NCBI GenBank assembly: GCA_905235375.1
Contig: CAJOLH010000001.1
Location: forward strand, 108,898-172,897
Direction of reading: 5' to 3'
Source: an uncultured Bacteroidales bacterium
GTDB lineage: Bacteria; Bacteroidota; Bacteroidia; Bacteroidales; UBA3663
DNA length: 64,000 nucleotides
The position numbers and the translations under genes are program-made. Under the pieces are notes generated by a model, which did not search any database, was not told the DNA's origin, and worked only from the letters and a program-made list of their open reading frames with translations. This document shows positions 9,501 to 17,616 of this stretch, piece by piece. Within the stretch, counting starts at the first letter, position 1. The number at the start of each line of letters is the position of its first letter.

Positions 9501-9813
9501 GGTCGGCTTCGCGCATGGCCCAATCGACCATTTCATACCACTGTGGAGAAAGCTGACTCACGGTGCCTCCAAGGGCTGGATTCATCTCTTTACTCTTGAT
9601 AGGCATAAGATATGTTCCGCCAAGACCATTCTGCTTCATGGCCTCAAGGTCGGTAGTGATGCCTTCCTTCGTGACAGCACCATACATCCAATACCAGAAA
9701 CACCAGGGTTTGGCATTGAAATCATCGGGATTCCTGAAAACTCCAGAAACATCTGCAAGAACAGGCTGCAACGACCAAATAGTCAGAAGTAGGGTTAGTA
9801 GATAGCGATTCAT
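6571..9813 (-). CDS. GH106-family alpha-L-rhamnosidase, secreted
   Basis: A 1080-residue glycoside hydrolase resembling family GH106, which removes alpha-L-rhamnose from rhamnogalacturonan and glycosides. The start at 9813 (MNRYLLTLLL) gives a signal peptide ending near LADVS; the open frame extends 30 codons further upstream without a signal. The N-terminus has NPDDFNAKPWCFWYWM and a (beta/alpha)-barrel with GGPWITPEESM, a family signature. The C-terminal part has a jelly-roll galactose-binding-like module (VKLNGIDCG, LLLEVVNTWSN). It is the only carbohydrate gene in this part and follows valS after a terminator. Pectin genes at 46.5-49.9 kb act on the same polymer class. Rhamnosidase activity is inferred from the family. 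Confidence 0.88.
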   Translation of the reverse strand: MNRYLLTLLLTIWSLQPVLADVSGVFRNPDDFNAKPWCFWYWMYGAVTKEGITTDLEAMKQNGLGGTYLMPIKSKEMNPALGGTVSQLSPQWYEMVDWAMREADRLGLKLGMHICDGFALAGGPWITPEESMQKVVMTAVDDTIGTTIGYFSIPFKYLKGEQLLGSVPSTKPDPESISNAVVSGEGEDLKIDTLKGGFSARKPFVIEYKFPKMITVSALELLLPATQFQAHRMDVYASADGLNFQHIKQLVPVRTGWQNYDYNTTYSIPTTQASIWRFTWTPEGSPVGSEDLDQAKWSPSLKVNEIRFHAAPRINQWEGKAGLVWRISSTDQNAVADEDYIPSWQIREYASRYSVPASEKTRFCFRIASVSTGQVNATGGDGRGLECDKFNRTAVRKQLNNWFNSHFFAPVPGRDSLEHLSLARRVLKYMHVDSWECGSQNWSPNFAEEFKARRGYSILDYLPLLVGIPLDNEATSERVLRDVRLTINELIEDVFFDELRRNAHEMGCQLSAENVCPTMVSDGMAHFRYADLPMGEFWLNSPTHDKMNDMLDAISGAHVYGKRIIQAEGCTQLRGVFDEDPAMVKPLIDRNLCLGINRLFYHVYCLNPNPRLRPGMTLDGIGFFFQKGNTWFDEASELTKYLTRCQYLLQMGRPVVDIAVYTGQEMPRRAFQPDRLVPMLPSIFGAERVASEKERLANVGVPVVERPVGVKYQRNTLKPEDWINPLHGYQYDSFNEDALVRCQSKDGLFHVDSEEDASPRYSLLVLPATHLMDPDGLPLSDAAKAKVDELRGMGVKIISSNDLPWNEATFEALGLKRDVNYLPDGIAYCHRTSAFAEIYFLSNQTSELVVVRPEFRDAKGRTPELWNALDGTIRLMGEEIVLQPYASTFVVFPSTPTPAELLSPVFVHEKAPVRLASIDTKWSLHFLDTHIEFASDTLPDWSKNEDPRVRYYSGHVTYTTSFDLDSLLKVNHVDADSIYANAKNLYLVLGDIRNLATVKLNGIDCGVAWTAPYEVNISEAVQRGSNQLLLEVVNTWSNAIQGHDEGNDPFPNIWTNARYRKKSPELLPAGLFGPVEIVCK

Positions 9814-9876
9814 GGTGAATGAGTGGTAATGGTGAAAGGTTGATAATAAGGAGCGGAGTGTTTTAAACAAAATAAT

Positions 9877-9909
9877 GAGGTTGTGAGTGAAAATATTCCT
9901 CACAACCTC
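9877..9909 (-). terminator. Intrinsic terminator of valS
   Basis: Perfect 11-bp arms GAGGTTGTGAG / CTCACAACCTC, followed on the minus strand by a T-rich run. It starts 7 bp past the valS stop. Confidence 0.85.
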
Positions 9910-9915
9910 AAAAGA

Positions 9916-12687
9916 TTAAGCTTTGAGCGCAGCTATGGCTTCCTTGATGGCAGCAATCTTCTGCTCAGCATCGGCCTTCTTCTTCTGCTCGTTGGCGACA
10001 ACCTGTGCCGGAGCACCTTTGACAAATCGTTCGTTGCTGAGTTTCTTCATAACACTGGCAAGGAATCCTTCGTTGTATTTAAGGTCTGCTTCCAACTTCT
10101 TGAGTTCTTCCTCGACATTGATGCTGCCTTCGAGGGGCACAGCATATTCTGTCGTTCCGACCATAAAGCTGGCACAGATGCCGCTTTTTTCAGCCACGAA
10201 ACTAATATCAGAAGTATTTGCCGACTTTGCAATGACCGAGGCAAGAGCACCTGCCACGTTGTCTGCTCCGGCATTGACGACAAGCAGATCAACGGCGACT
10301 TTAGGTGACACCTGCTTCTGCGCACGGATGGCGCGAATACCTGCAATGACTTCAGTTGCTGTCTGGAAATTGGCGATGAGCTTGCGTTCCTCATCCGAGG
10401 GTTCCTCATATTTGGGAAGTGTCTGGAACATGATGCTCTCACCTTCCTTACGCTCTGTAATGCTCTGCCACAATGCCTCAGTGATGAAAGGCATGAAGGG
10501 ATGAAGCATCTTGAGAACGGTGTCGAAATACTGAATGGTCTTGTCGTAGGTGATACGATCGATCGGTTCACCGTAGGCAGGCTTGATTAGTTCGAGATAC
10601 CATGCGGAGAAATCATCCCAGAAAAGCTTATAGACAAGCATCAACGCTTCGGACAAACGATACTTGCTGAAGAGATCCTGAAGTTCATATCCCACACTCT
10701 TGACTTTTGCATCGAACCATTCGCAAGCCTTCTGCGAAGCTTCGGGTTGAGGAATATCTGCAACAGTCCAACCTTGAACGAGACGGAACGAATTCCAGAT
10801 CTTGTTGTTGAAGTTACGACCCTGTTCGCAAAGCGAATCGTCAAAGAGGATGTCGTTGCCAGCTGGAGCCGACAGCATCATGCCCATACGCACACCATCG
10901 GCACCAAAGCGGGCGATCAATTCCAATGGATCGGGCGAATTACCCAATGACTTCGACATCTTGCGACCCAATTTGTCACGCACAATGCCAGTAAAATAGA
11001 CATGACGGAATGGCATGGTACCCATATACTCATATCCAGACATAATCATGCGGGCAACCCAGAAGAAAATGATATCAGGTCCCGTTACAAGATCGGCAGT
11101 AGGATAATAATACTGGATTTCCTTGTTGTCGGGATCAAGAATACCATTGAAAAGCGAGATGGGCCAAAGCCAGCTGGAGAACCAGGTGTCGAGAGCGCCC
11201 TCGTCCTGAATCAGATCGTCAGCCGTCAGGTTCTCATATCCAGCAATCTTTTGTGCTTTTGCCAAGGCCTCTTCACGGGTAGGAGCAACAACGTACTTCT
11301 TATCCTCTTCCCCAACATTCTCCTGACCGGGCAGGAAATAAGCAGGAATACGATGTCCCCACCACAGCTGACGACTGATGCACCAGTCCTTGATATTCTC
11401 AAGCCAGTTGCGATAGGTTGATTTATACTTGGCAGGATAGAACTGAATATCGTCGTTCATCACTGGAGGAAGAGCAATTTCGGCAAAATGCTTCATGCTA
11501 ATGAACCACTGTAACGAAAGACGAGGTTCGATGGGCACATTGGTGCGCTCGGAATAACCGACCTTATTGTCATAATCCTCTTCCTTCTCAAGCAGTCCGG
11601 CATTGGCCATATCGATAGAGATCTGCTTGCGGCAATCGAAACGATCCATACCGACATAGAGAACAGCAGCTTCGCTTAAGGTTCCGTCGGGATTGAAGAC
11701 ATCAATTGCCTCCAAATTATACTTCTGACCCAAAGCGTAGTCGTTGACATCGTGGGCGGGGGTAACCTTGAGGCAACCTGTACCGAATTCGATTTCAACA
11801 TATCGGTCCTCGATGATGGGGACAACACGATTTACCATGGGGACGATGACGCGCTTGCCTTTAAGCCAAGTATTCTTCGGATCCTTGGGATTGATGCAGA
11901 CTGCCACATCTCCCATGATGGTTTCGGGACGTGTGGTTGCTACGACAGCATAACGACGTCCCTGCTCATCACGATGAATCACCTGACACTTGACAGTTGG
12001 GTCAAAGGGTTTGTCGTTGTTGCAGATGACGATAGCTCCAGGCTCTTCTCCATCGGTACTTCCAGCTGGCTCATCAACATAATACTTCATGTAGAAGAGC
12101 TTTGAGTGCTCATCGTGATAGATAACCTCTTCGTCAGAAAGTGCAGTTTGGCGCTCGGGATCCCAGTTCACCATGCGCAATCCACGGTAGATGAGCCCCT
12201 TGTCGTAAAGGTCGCAGAAGACCTTGATAACTGACTTTGAACGAAGCTCGTCCATAGTGAACGACGTGCGATCCCAATCGCAGGAACAACCCAACTTGCG
12301 AAGTTGCTTGAGAATGATGCCGCCATGTTCATCAGTCCATGCCCAGGCATGTTTCAAGAATTCATCACGGGTAAGGTCGGATTTCTTAATACCCTGTTCA
12401 GCCAGTCGTTTGATGACCTTTGCTTCAGTGGCGATGCTGGCATGGTCGGTGCCAGGCACCCAACAGGCGTTTTTGCCTTCCATACGTGCACGGCGCACAA
12501 GGATATCCTGAATTGTTTCGTTAAGAACGTGACCCATGTGCAATACTCCAGTCACATTGGGAGGTGGAATAACCACAGTGTAGGCCTCACGGCCATCAGG
12601 CTTGCTGCTGAAAGCATTGTTGTCAAGCCAATATTGATACCATTTGTCCTCTACTTCAGAGGGATTGTACTTTGATGCTAATTCCAT
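9916..12687 (-). CDS. valS: Valyl-tRNA synthetase
   Basis: Class I aminoacyl-tRNA synthetase charging tRNA-Val. The 923-residue protein shows the HIGH-type motif HMGH at residues 50-53 within [13 protein letters not shown], the editing (CP1) domain with [10 protein letters not shown], and KMSKS in [11 protein letters not shown]. The C-terminal end has the coiled-coil tRNA-binding arm ([16 protein letters not shown]). The start is the ATG of MELASKYNP. It sits 48 bp after the DUF349 gene and ends in a strong hairpin. Confidence 0.98.
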   Translation of the reverse strand: MELASKYNPSEVEDKWYQYWLDNNAFSSKPDGREAYTVVIPPPNVTGVLHMGHVLNETIQDILVRRARMEGKNACWVPGTDHASIATEAKVIKRLAEQGIKKSDLTRDEFLKHAWAWTDEHGGIILKQLRKLGCSCDWDRTSFTMDELRSKSVIKVFCDLYDKGLIYRGLRMVNWDPERQTALSDEEVIYHDEHSKLFYMKYYVDEPAGSTDGEEPGAIVICNNDKPFDPTVKCQVIHRDEQGRRYAVVATTRPETIMGDVAVCINPKDPKNTWLKGKRVIVPMVNRVVPIIEDRYVEIEFGTGCLKVTPAHDVNDYALGQKYNLEAIDVFNPDGTLSEAAVLYVGMDRFDCRKQISIDMANAGLLEKEEDYDNKVGYSERTNVPIEPRLSLQWFISMKHFAEIALPPVMNDDIQFYPAKYKSTYRNWLENIKDWCISRQLWWGHRIPAYFLPGQENVGEEDKKYVVAPTREEALAKAQKIAGYENLTADDLIQDEGALDTWFSSWLWPISLFNGILDPDNKEIQYYYPTADLVTGPDIIFFWVARMIMSGYEYMGTMPFRHVYFTGIVRDKLGRKMSKSLGNSPDPLELIARFGADGVRMGMMLSAPAGNDILFDDSLCEQGRNFNNKIWNSFRLVQGWTVADIPQPEASQKACEWFDAKVKSVGYELQDLFSKYRLSEALMLVYKLFWDDFSAWYLELIKPAYGEPIDRITYDKTIQYFDTVLKMLHPFMPFITEALWQSITERKEGESIMFQTLPKYEEPSDEERKLIANFQTATEVIAGIRAIRAQKQVSPKVAVDLLVVNAGADNVAGALASVIAKSANTSDISFVAEKSGICASFMVGTTEYAVPLEGSINVEEELKKLEADLKYNEGFLASVMKKLSNERFVKGAPAQVVANEQKKKADAEQKIAAIKEAIAALKA

Positions 12688-12735
12688 TGTTACAAATTTG
12701 CAGCGGGATTAGATGTCCCGCCGTATTAGATAGTT

Positions 12736-14526
12736 TTATTTTTCGCCTGCTTCGATTCGTTTCTTCAACTCTTCGATTTCAGCCTTGAGTTCGTCCATCT
12801 TACTTTGCATGAGTGCTACGAGTCCATTGCCACTCTTCGACTTGGCATTGAGGAAGCCAAGGTTGTTCTCGTAGGTCTTCAGGTCGTTGACCAGACGCTC
12901 AAGTTTGCGCTGGAGCGTATTCGAGTCCTTGATGCTTGCCACGTGCTCCTTGATGTTCTCGAAACGGCGGCGCTGACCCTTCATGTCGAGCTTATCGAAG
13001 AAGAAATCGATCAGTTCCTTATACTTGGCCTGCAGTTTGTCCTTCTCCTTGAATGGAACATGTCCGATCTCTGCCCACTGGTTCATCAAATCACGGACAC
13101 CCTTGGTAGTAGCGTTCTCTACATCGTCCTTCAGATTGGTGAGTGCCAGGATGATCTCTTGTTTACGTTCAAAGTTGGCTCGTTCGGTAGCACGTTCACC
13201 ACCAACTGCCTCTTCCTTCGCCTTGAAGAAGGCATCGCAAGCCGACTTGAATCGATCCCAAACCTGCTGCGAATACTTGCGTGGTGCAGGGCCGATGGTC
13301 TTCCATTCATTCTGCAGCGAGACGAGCTGATCGGTGGTCTTGCGCCAATCGGTGCTGGTGCTAAGGGCTTCGGCACGCTCACAGAGGGCAATCTTGCGCT
13401 GCAGATTGTCGGACTGCTCACCACGCACCGACTTGAAGAATTCGGCTTTCTGGTTGAAGAAGTTGTCACACGTCTGACGGAAGCGCTCAAAGAGTTGGGT
13501 ATTGACACGCTTGGAGGCAAAGCCCAGTTTGCGCCATTCCTCCTGGAAGGCAAGAATGACCTTCGTTGCATCATCCCATCCCTTCACGGTCGTAATCTGT
13601 GAAAGGTCAATAGCCTCCACTTTCTCACAGATGGATACCTTGCCAGCCTCGTTGGCACGTTCCTGCGTCTTCAGTTGCTCGAAATGTACCTGATGACGCT
13701 TGTTGATTTCGGTAGAAGCAGCCTTGAAGCGGTTCCATATCTCCTCACGGACGGAAGGAGCCACAGGACCTATGATACGCCACTGCTCATGCATCTCCTG
13801 CAGTTTGCGGAAAGCATCGACAACATCTGGAGCCTGAACCAACTTCTCAGCTTCCTCACAAATCTGAAGCTTTGCCTCAAGATTCTTGCGGAAATCATAA
13901 TCGCGAAGCTCTTTATTGATCTTAAGGGCATCATAGAACTGTTCGGTCAGCTGGGTATAGCGTTTCCAGAGACCTGAAACCTCCTGCTGATCAACAGCAC
14001 CGATTTCCTTGAACTGCTTCTGCAATTCCTGGAATTCGTTGTACTTTTGTCCCACTTCTTCCACATTACCAGCAATGGCTTCCATCTTGTCCAGCACTTC
14101 GCGCTTCAGAGCAAGGTTGTTGGCATACTCTTCATCGCGTGCCTTGACCATAGCTGCACGAGCTTCCTTCTGGATGTTAAGGAGATCCTTTAGACGTGGT
14201 TCAAGTTCGTCGGGTTTGGATTCATACGTGGCAGGATCACCATTACCGTCGATAAAGGCTTGCATCTCAGCATCAGTCTCCTGTTGGCGCAACTTGTAAT
14301 AGAGCAACTTGAGGTAGTTGATCTCGCCTTTGACACTTTCATTTGCAATGCCGGCTATCTCCGAGATACGCTCAAGTATCTCTGCACGGTTCGCATAAAT
14401 CTTTTTCTCAACAGTATTCTCTGCCGATTCTGGTTCGGCAGTAGATTCAGCAACTTCGGGAGCTGCCGCAGGTTCCGTAGAAAGAACATTGTCTTCCATC
14501 TGGATAGGATCGAGGTTCTCTGACAT
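12736..14526 (-). CDS. DUF349 repeat protein
   Basis: A 596-residue soluble, largely helical protein. After an acidic Ala/Glu-rich N-terminus (residues 1-40), at least four repeats of the DUF349 module follow, each about 70 residues with patterns such as LVSLQNEWKTIGPAPRK and WDRFKSACDAFF. It ends in a coiled coil (MDELKAEIEELKKRIE). DUF349 proteins are widespread in Bacteroidetes with no settled function. A promoter lies 43-50 bp upstream. No catalytic motif is visible. Confidence 0.9.
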   Translation of the reverse strand: MSENLDPIQMEDNVLSTEPAAAPEVAESTAEPESAENTVEKKIYANRAEILERISEIAGIANESVKGEINYLKLLYYKLRQQETDAEMQAFIDGNGDPATYESKPDELEPRLKDLLNIQKEARAAMVKARDEEYANNLALKREVLDKMEAIAGNVEEVGQKYNEFQELQKQFKEIGAVDQQEVSGLWKRYTQLTEQFYDALKINKELRDYDFRKNLEAKLQICEEAEKLVQAPDVVDAFRKLQEMHEQWRIIGPVAPSVREEIWNRFKAASTEINKRHQVHFEQLKTQERANEAGKVSICEKVEAIDLSQITTVKGWDDATKVILAFQEEWRKLGFASKRVNTQLFERFRQTCDNFFNQKAEFFKSVRGEQSDNLQRKIALCERAEALSTSTDWRKTTDQLVSLQNEWKTIGPAPRKYSQQVWDRFKSACDAFFKAKEEAVGGERATERANFERKQEIILALTNLKDDVENATTKGVRDLMNQWAEIGHVPFKEKDKLQAKYKELIDFFFDKLDMKGQRRRFENIKEHVASIKDSNTLQRKLERLVNDLKTYENNLGFLNAKSKSGNGLVALMQSKMDELKAEIEELKKRIEAGEK

Positions 14527-14568
14527 ATTTGTAATTATTTAATCAATTCCCAGATTATATCGGGCGTG

Positions 14569-14576
14569 CAAAGTTA
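14569..14576 (-). promoter_or_regulatory. Minus-7 promoter element of the DUF349 gene
   Basis: On the minus strand TAACTTTG matches TAnnTTTG, with a TTG 18 bp upstream. It lies 43 bp before the ATG, in a gap that also holds the terminator of the Cas6-like gene. Confidence 0.6.
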
Positions 14577-14618
14577 CAAATAATTATTGAATTACAATTA
14601 TTTTTTTTAAAAAAAATT

Positions 14619-14648
14619 AAAAAAGAGACGCTTTTACGCCTCTTTTTT
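14619..14648 (-). terminator. Intrinsic terminator of the rsmE/Cas6-like unit
   Basis: A 12-bp stem with one mismatch (arms AAAAAAGAGACG and CGCCTCTTTTTT) and a 6-base loop, about 40 bp past the Cas6-like stop. Minus-strand transcripts would end in a T run. Confidence 0.7.
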
Positions 14649-14687
14649 GCAATTTTAGTTGGAATTTGAAGTAAATTATGAAGTTTT

Positions 14688-15470
14688 TTACTTCTTTTTC
14701 TTAAGCAATTCGACATAACCGAATCCATAACCGATGTCGTCGCCCAATCCGCAGATATAGGCGAATTCCTGAAGGACGGGAGACATCTGAAGTCTGAACT
14801 TAAGCATATAACCCACCACTTTCTGAAAGTGAGGAGTATCGGTGAAGATACTGACAGCCTTACGGCGTGGTTGCATAAGCAGCGTGAACTGAAAAGTTCT
14901 GTCTCCATCATAACTGCGCTTGTAGAACGATTCCCAACGATCAATCAGCTCTTCAATCATAAACTGCGAGAAAAACTGATTGTCGGGTGACAGATAGTCA
15001 AGTGAATTGTTCTGGCGAAGTGCCTTTACAACGATTGGCGAAATCGACTGATACTCCATAATCTCGGTGAAGATGACGGGAGAAATATCATCGATAGCGA
15101 TAATCTTGAAAGCGACGGCAGACTTGCTGTCTCCGATAGAGAATTGCTTGTCAAGCAACTGCTGGGTAAGAAACTCGCGAGTTTCTACTTCAGGGAGGAA
15201 TGAGACCCAAAATTGTATGCGTGGGACATTGATATAAAGTCGATCGCCCACGACATAAACCTTGGGAACATAAAGGTTACTCAATGAATAAACCTTTTGG
15301 CGAATGTTGTCGATAGGCTGAAGGCCATTATCAAACAACCATTTTTCATAGGCTTGCATGTTTGACATAATCAAACGATTAAATGCAGAAGCCAGTTCAA
15401 ACTGATAGCTAATTGGAAGTATATTCCCACTCACAAGGGGCAATACTTCAAGTGTAATTTTTAAGCGCAA
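14688..15470 (-). CDS. Orphan Cas6-like RAMP protein, probable loss of catalytic His
   Basis: A 260-residue protein that resembles CRISPR-associated endoribonuclease Cas6 at both ends. The N-terminal beta strand (LKITLEVL) leads into GNILPISYQFELASAF, the usual site of the first helix. The C-terminus has a glycine-rich RAMP loop, CGLGDDIGYGFGYVEL (residues 240-255). In Cas6 the first helix is followed by an LHxxG motif carrying the catalytic His; here residues 45-49 read LFDNG, with Phe at position 46, and there is no His in the first 60 residues. No ATG is available before residue 35; the frame starts best at TTG 15470. The rsmE stop TAA lies in the same frame four codons upstream. No other cas gene or CRISPR array is in the window. 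It may be a domesticated RNA-binding protein (inference). Confidence 0.75.
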   Translation of the reverse strand: MRLKITLEVLPLVSGNILPISYQFELASAFNRLIMSNMQAYEKWLFDNGLQPIDNIRQKVYSLSNLYVPKVYVVGDRLYINVPRIQFWVSFLPEVETREFLTQQLLDKQFSIGDSKSAVAFKIIAIDDISPVIFTEIMEYQSISPIVVKALRQNNSLDYLSPDNQFFSQFMIEELIDRWESFYKRSYDGDRTFQFTLLMQPRRKAVSIFTDTPHFQKVVGYMLKFRLQMSPVLQEFAYICGLGDDIGYGFGYVELLKKKK

Positions 15471-15482
15471 AATAAAATAGAT

Positions 15483-16193
15483 TTAGGAATTTGATAAATT
15501 ATTAATAAGATGTATAGTGTGTACTGAAACTAATGCAGCTGTCTCGGTTCGTAACCTTTGTTCTCCAAGAGAAACCGGAATGTAACCATTTTGAATAGCA
15601 TACGAAACTTCTTCCTGACTGAAATCTCCTTCCGGACCAATCAGTATTCTTACGTCATTGCCCTTTTGAACCAAATTTGCCAAAAGCTGTCTTGGCTGGT
15701 CGTCCATACAGTGTGCAATAAACTTCTGACCACTGAAAGGCTCATCGATGAAACGCTTGAAATCGGTCATCTCATCGATTTGCGGAAGGGTAGCCTTCAG
15801 ACTCTGTTTCATGGCAGCAACAGCAATTTTACGCATTCTATCGGTTTTCAATTCTTTGCGCTCCGAAAATCGGCAACGCAAAGGTATAAAGCGATCGAGA
15901 CCAATCTCAACCGACTTTTCGAGCCACCATTCCATACGATCGAGATTCTTGGTGGGACCGATAGCCAATTCTACACGATAAGGCCAGTGAGAATCGGAAT
16001 GTGACGAAAGAATTTCAACGGAACAATGCTTCGGATGAGCGGAAGTGATACGGCAATGATACCACATTCCTTTACCATCAACAACATCAATTTCATCACC
16101 TGCTTCATGTCGTAAAACACGAACGACATGTCCCGACTCTTCTTCAGGAAGTTCGGAACATGTCAATATAGCAGGTGCATAAAAAATGATCAT
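15483..16193 (-). CDS. rsmE: 16S rRNA (uracil1498-N3)-methyltransferase RsmE
   Basis: SPOUT-class methyltransferase modifying U1498 of 16S rRNA. I start at the Met of MIIFYAPAI (16193), five codons inside the open frame, as in the family; this gives 236 residues. It has the N-terminal PUA-like part (HVVRVLRHEAGDEI) and the knotted SAM-binding part with LIGPEGDFSQEE and LGEQRLRTETAAL. It is followed after 12 bases, in the same reading frame, by the Cas6-like gene, so the two are presumably cotranscribed. Confidence 0.96.
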   Translation of the reverse strand: MIIFYAPAILTCSELPEEESGHVVRVLRHEAGDEIDVVDGKGMWYHCRITSAHPKHCSVEILSSHSDSHWPYRVELAIGPTKNLDRMEWWLEKSVEIGLDRFIPLRCRFSERKELKTDRMRKIAVAAMKQSLKATLPQIDEMTDFKRFIDEPFSGQKFIAHCMDDQPRQLLANLVQKGNDVRILIGPEGDFSQEEVSYAIQNGYIPVSLGEQRLRTETAALVSVHTIHLINNLSNS

Positions 16194-16237
16194 TTCTGTA
16201 AATAGCAATTGATGGTATTGAGAAACAATTAAGTGAC

Positions 16238-17563
16238 TTAGTGTGCTGTGGGTTGATGCTTATATTGGAAGAGGATTGCAAAAAGAATTGCAACTGTCAA
16301 CGCGAAACCTGCAAAGATAAACCAACAGGTAGGCCAGTCTCCCAAGAGGTAATCACCTTGCCAAGAGCAAAAATGATTGACCACCTCACCGGCTGCCAAT
16401 GTACCGATGGTGGCACCAAGGCCATTTGTCATCATCATAAATAGACCCTGTGCAGAGGCTTTGATGCTGGGTTCACATTCCTGATCGACAAAGATACCAC
16501 CCGAAACATTGAAGAAATCGAATGCAACGCCATAAACAATACAGGAAAGGATAAAGAGCAGCACACCAGGCATGGCAGGATTGCCCAAGCCAAAGAATCC
16601 GAAGCGGAACACCCATGCGAACATCGACATTAGCATGACAACCTTAATGCCAAATCGCCTGAGGAAGAACGGAATCATCAAGATACAGAGAGCCTCACTA
16701 ATCTGCGAGATAGAGGTAAGCAATGTGGCATTATTGGCAGCAAACGACGAAGCGACAGCTGCATCGGCACTTCCCTTGAAACTTGTGATAAATGGACCGG
16801 CATAGCCATTGGTTACCTGAAGACTCATTCCTAACAATGCTGAAAAGATGAAGAACAATGCCATCTTTTTTGTCTTGAAAAGCTTGAAAGCGTTCAAGCC
16901 CAACGACTCAACAAGAGAGGTACGTTCCTTTTTCTCATTTAGCTTACATTCCGGCAATGAGAAACAATACAAACAAAGCAACAGGCTAAGGAAACCCGAC
17001 ACAAAGAACTGCATATAGGTGTACTGGAACTTGTGGGCATTGTCGGCAAAGGTGAACGAGAACGAACCATCTTCCCAAACTGCACAGTTGACAAACCACA
17101 TGGTGACAATGAAACCAATAGTACCCAACACACGAATAGGCGGGAAATCCTTCACGGTGTCCATACCATTTTCCTTCAGGATGGTGAAGGCTGTAGTATT
17201 GGCAAGTGCAATGGTGGGCATGAAGAATGCGACACTCAAGGTATATAAGGCGATGAACAGGCCTTTATTCGGAAGTTCATTGCCAAACCCAGCCTGCACG
17301 CCCAACGTCCAGCATCCGAGCATGAAACCGCCGGCAAGCAGATGGCAAATGCCCAAAAGACGCTGTGGCTGGATATATTTGTCAGCAACGATACCCATCA
17401 GCGTAGGCATAAAGATGGAGACAATACCTTGAATAGCATAGAACCAGGCAATATTTTCACCAAGCCCGGCTTTTCCAAGATAATTGCCCATACAAGTGAG
17501 ATAGGCGCCCCAGACAGCGAATTCCAGGAAATTCATTACTGCCAAACGCAATTTCGTGTTCAT
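16238..17563 (-). CDS. Nucleoside:H+ symporter family MFS transporter
   Basis: A 441-residue polytopic inner-membrane protein with about 12 hydrophobic segments. The N-terminus (LRLAVMNFLEFAVWGAYLTCMGNYL) and the segment IFMPTLMGIVADKYIQPQRLLG match the NupG/XapB nucleoside permease family of MFS carriers. It probably imports nucleosides with protons. It lies 44 bp upstream of rsmE and may be in the same transcript. Substrate preference cannot be read from sequence. Confidence 0.85.
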   Translation of the reverse strand: MNTKLRLAVMNFLEFAVWGAYLTCMGNYLGKAGLGENIAWFYAIQGIVSIFMPTLMGIVADKYIQPQRLLGICHLLAGGFMLGCWTLGVQAGFGNELPNKGLFIALYTLSVAFFMPTIALANTTAFTILKENGMDTVKDFPPIRVLGTIGFIVTMWFVNCAVWEDGSFSFTFADNAHKFQYTYMQFFVSGFLSLLLCLYCFSLPECKLNEKKERTSLVESLGLNAFKLFKTKKMALFFIFSALLGMSLQVTNGYAGPFITSFKGSADAAVASSFAANNATLLTSISQISEALCILMIPFFLRRFGIKVVMLMSMFAWVFRFGFFGLGNPAMPGVLLFILSCIVYGVAFDFFNVSGGIFVDQECEPSIKASAQGLFMMMTNGLGATIGTLAAGEVVNHFCSWQGDYLLGDWPTCWFIFAGFALTVAILFAILFQYKHQPTAH

Positions 17564-17586
17564 ACGACAAGACTCTTAAAAAATTA

Positions 17587-17605
17587 GGCGCCGTTTTACG
17601 ACGCC
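17587..17605 (-). terminator. Short terminator of the DUF4301 gene
   Basis: Minus strand: GGCGTCG, 5-base loop, CGGCGCC (one G-T pair), followed by TAATTTTTT. It lies between the DUF4301 stop and the permease start. Confidence 0.6.
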
Positions 17606-17616
17606 CAAAATCTTAT

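Noticed and set aside
9814..9903. N-terminal extension of the GH106 protein
   Set aside because: The extra 30 codons precede a complete signal peptide and overlap the valS terminator.
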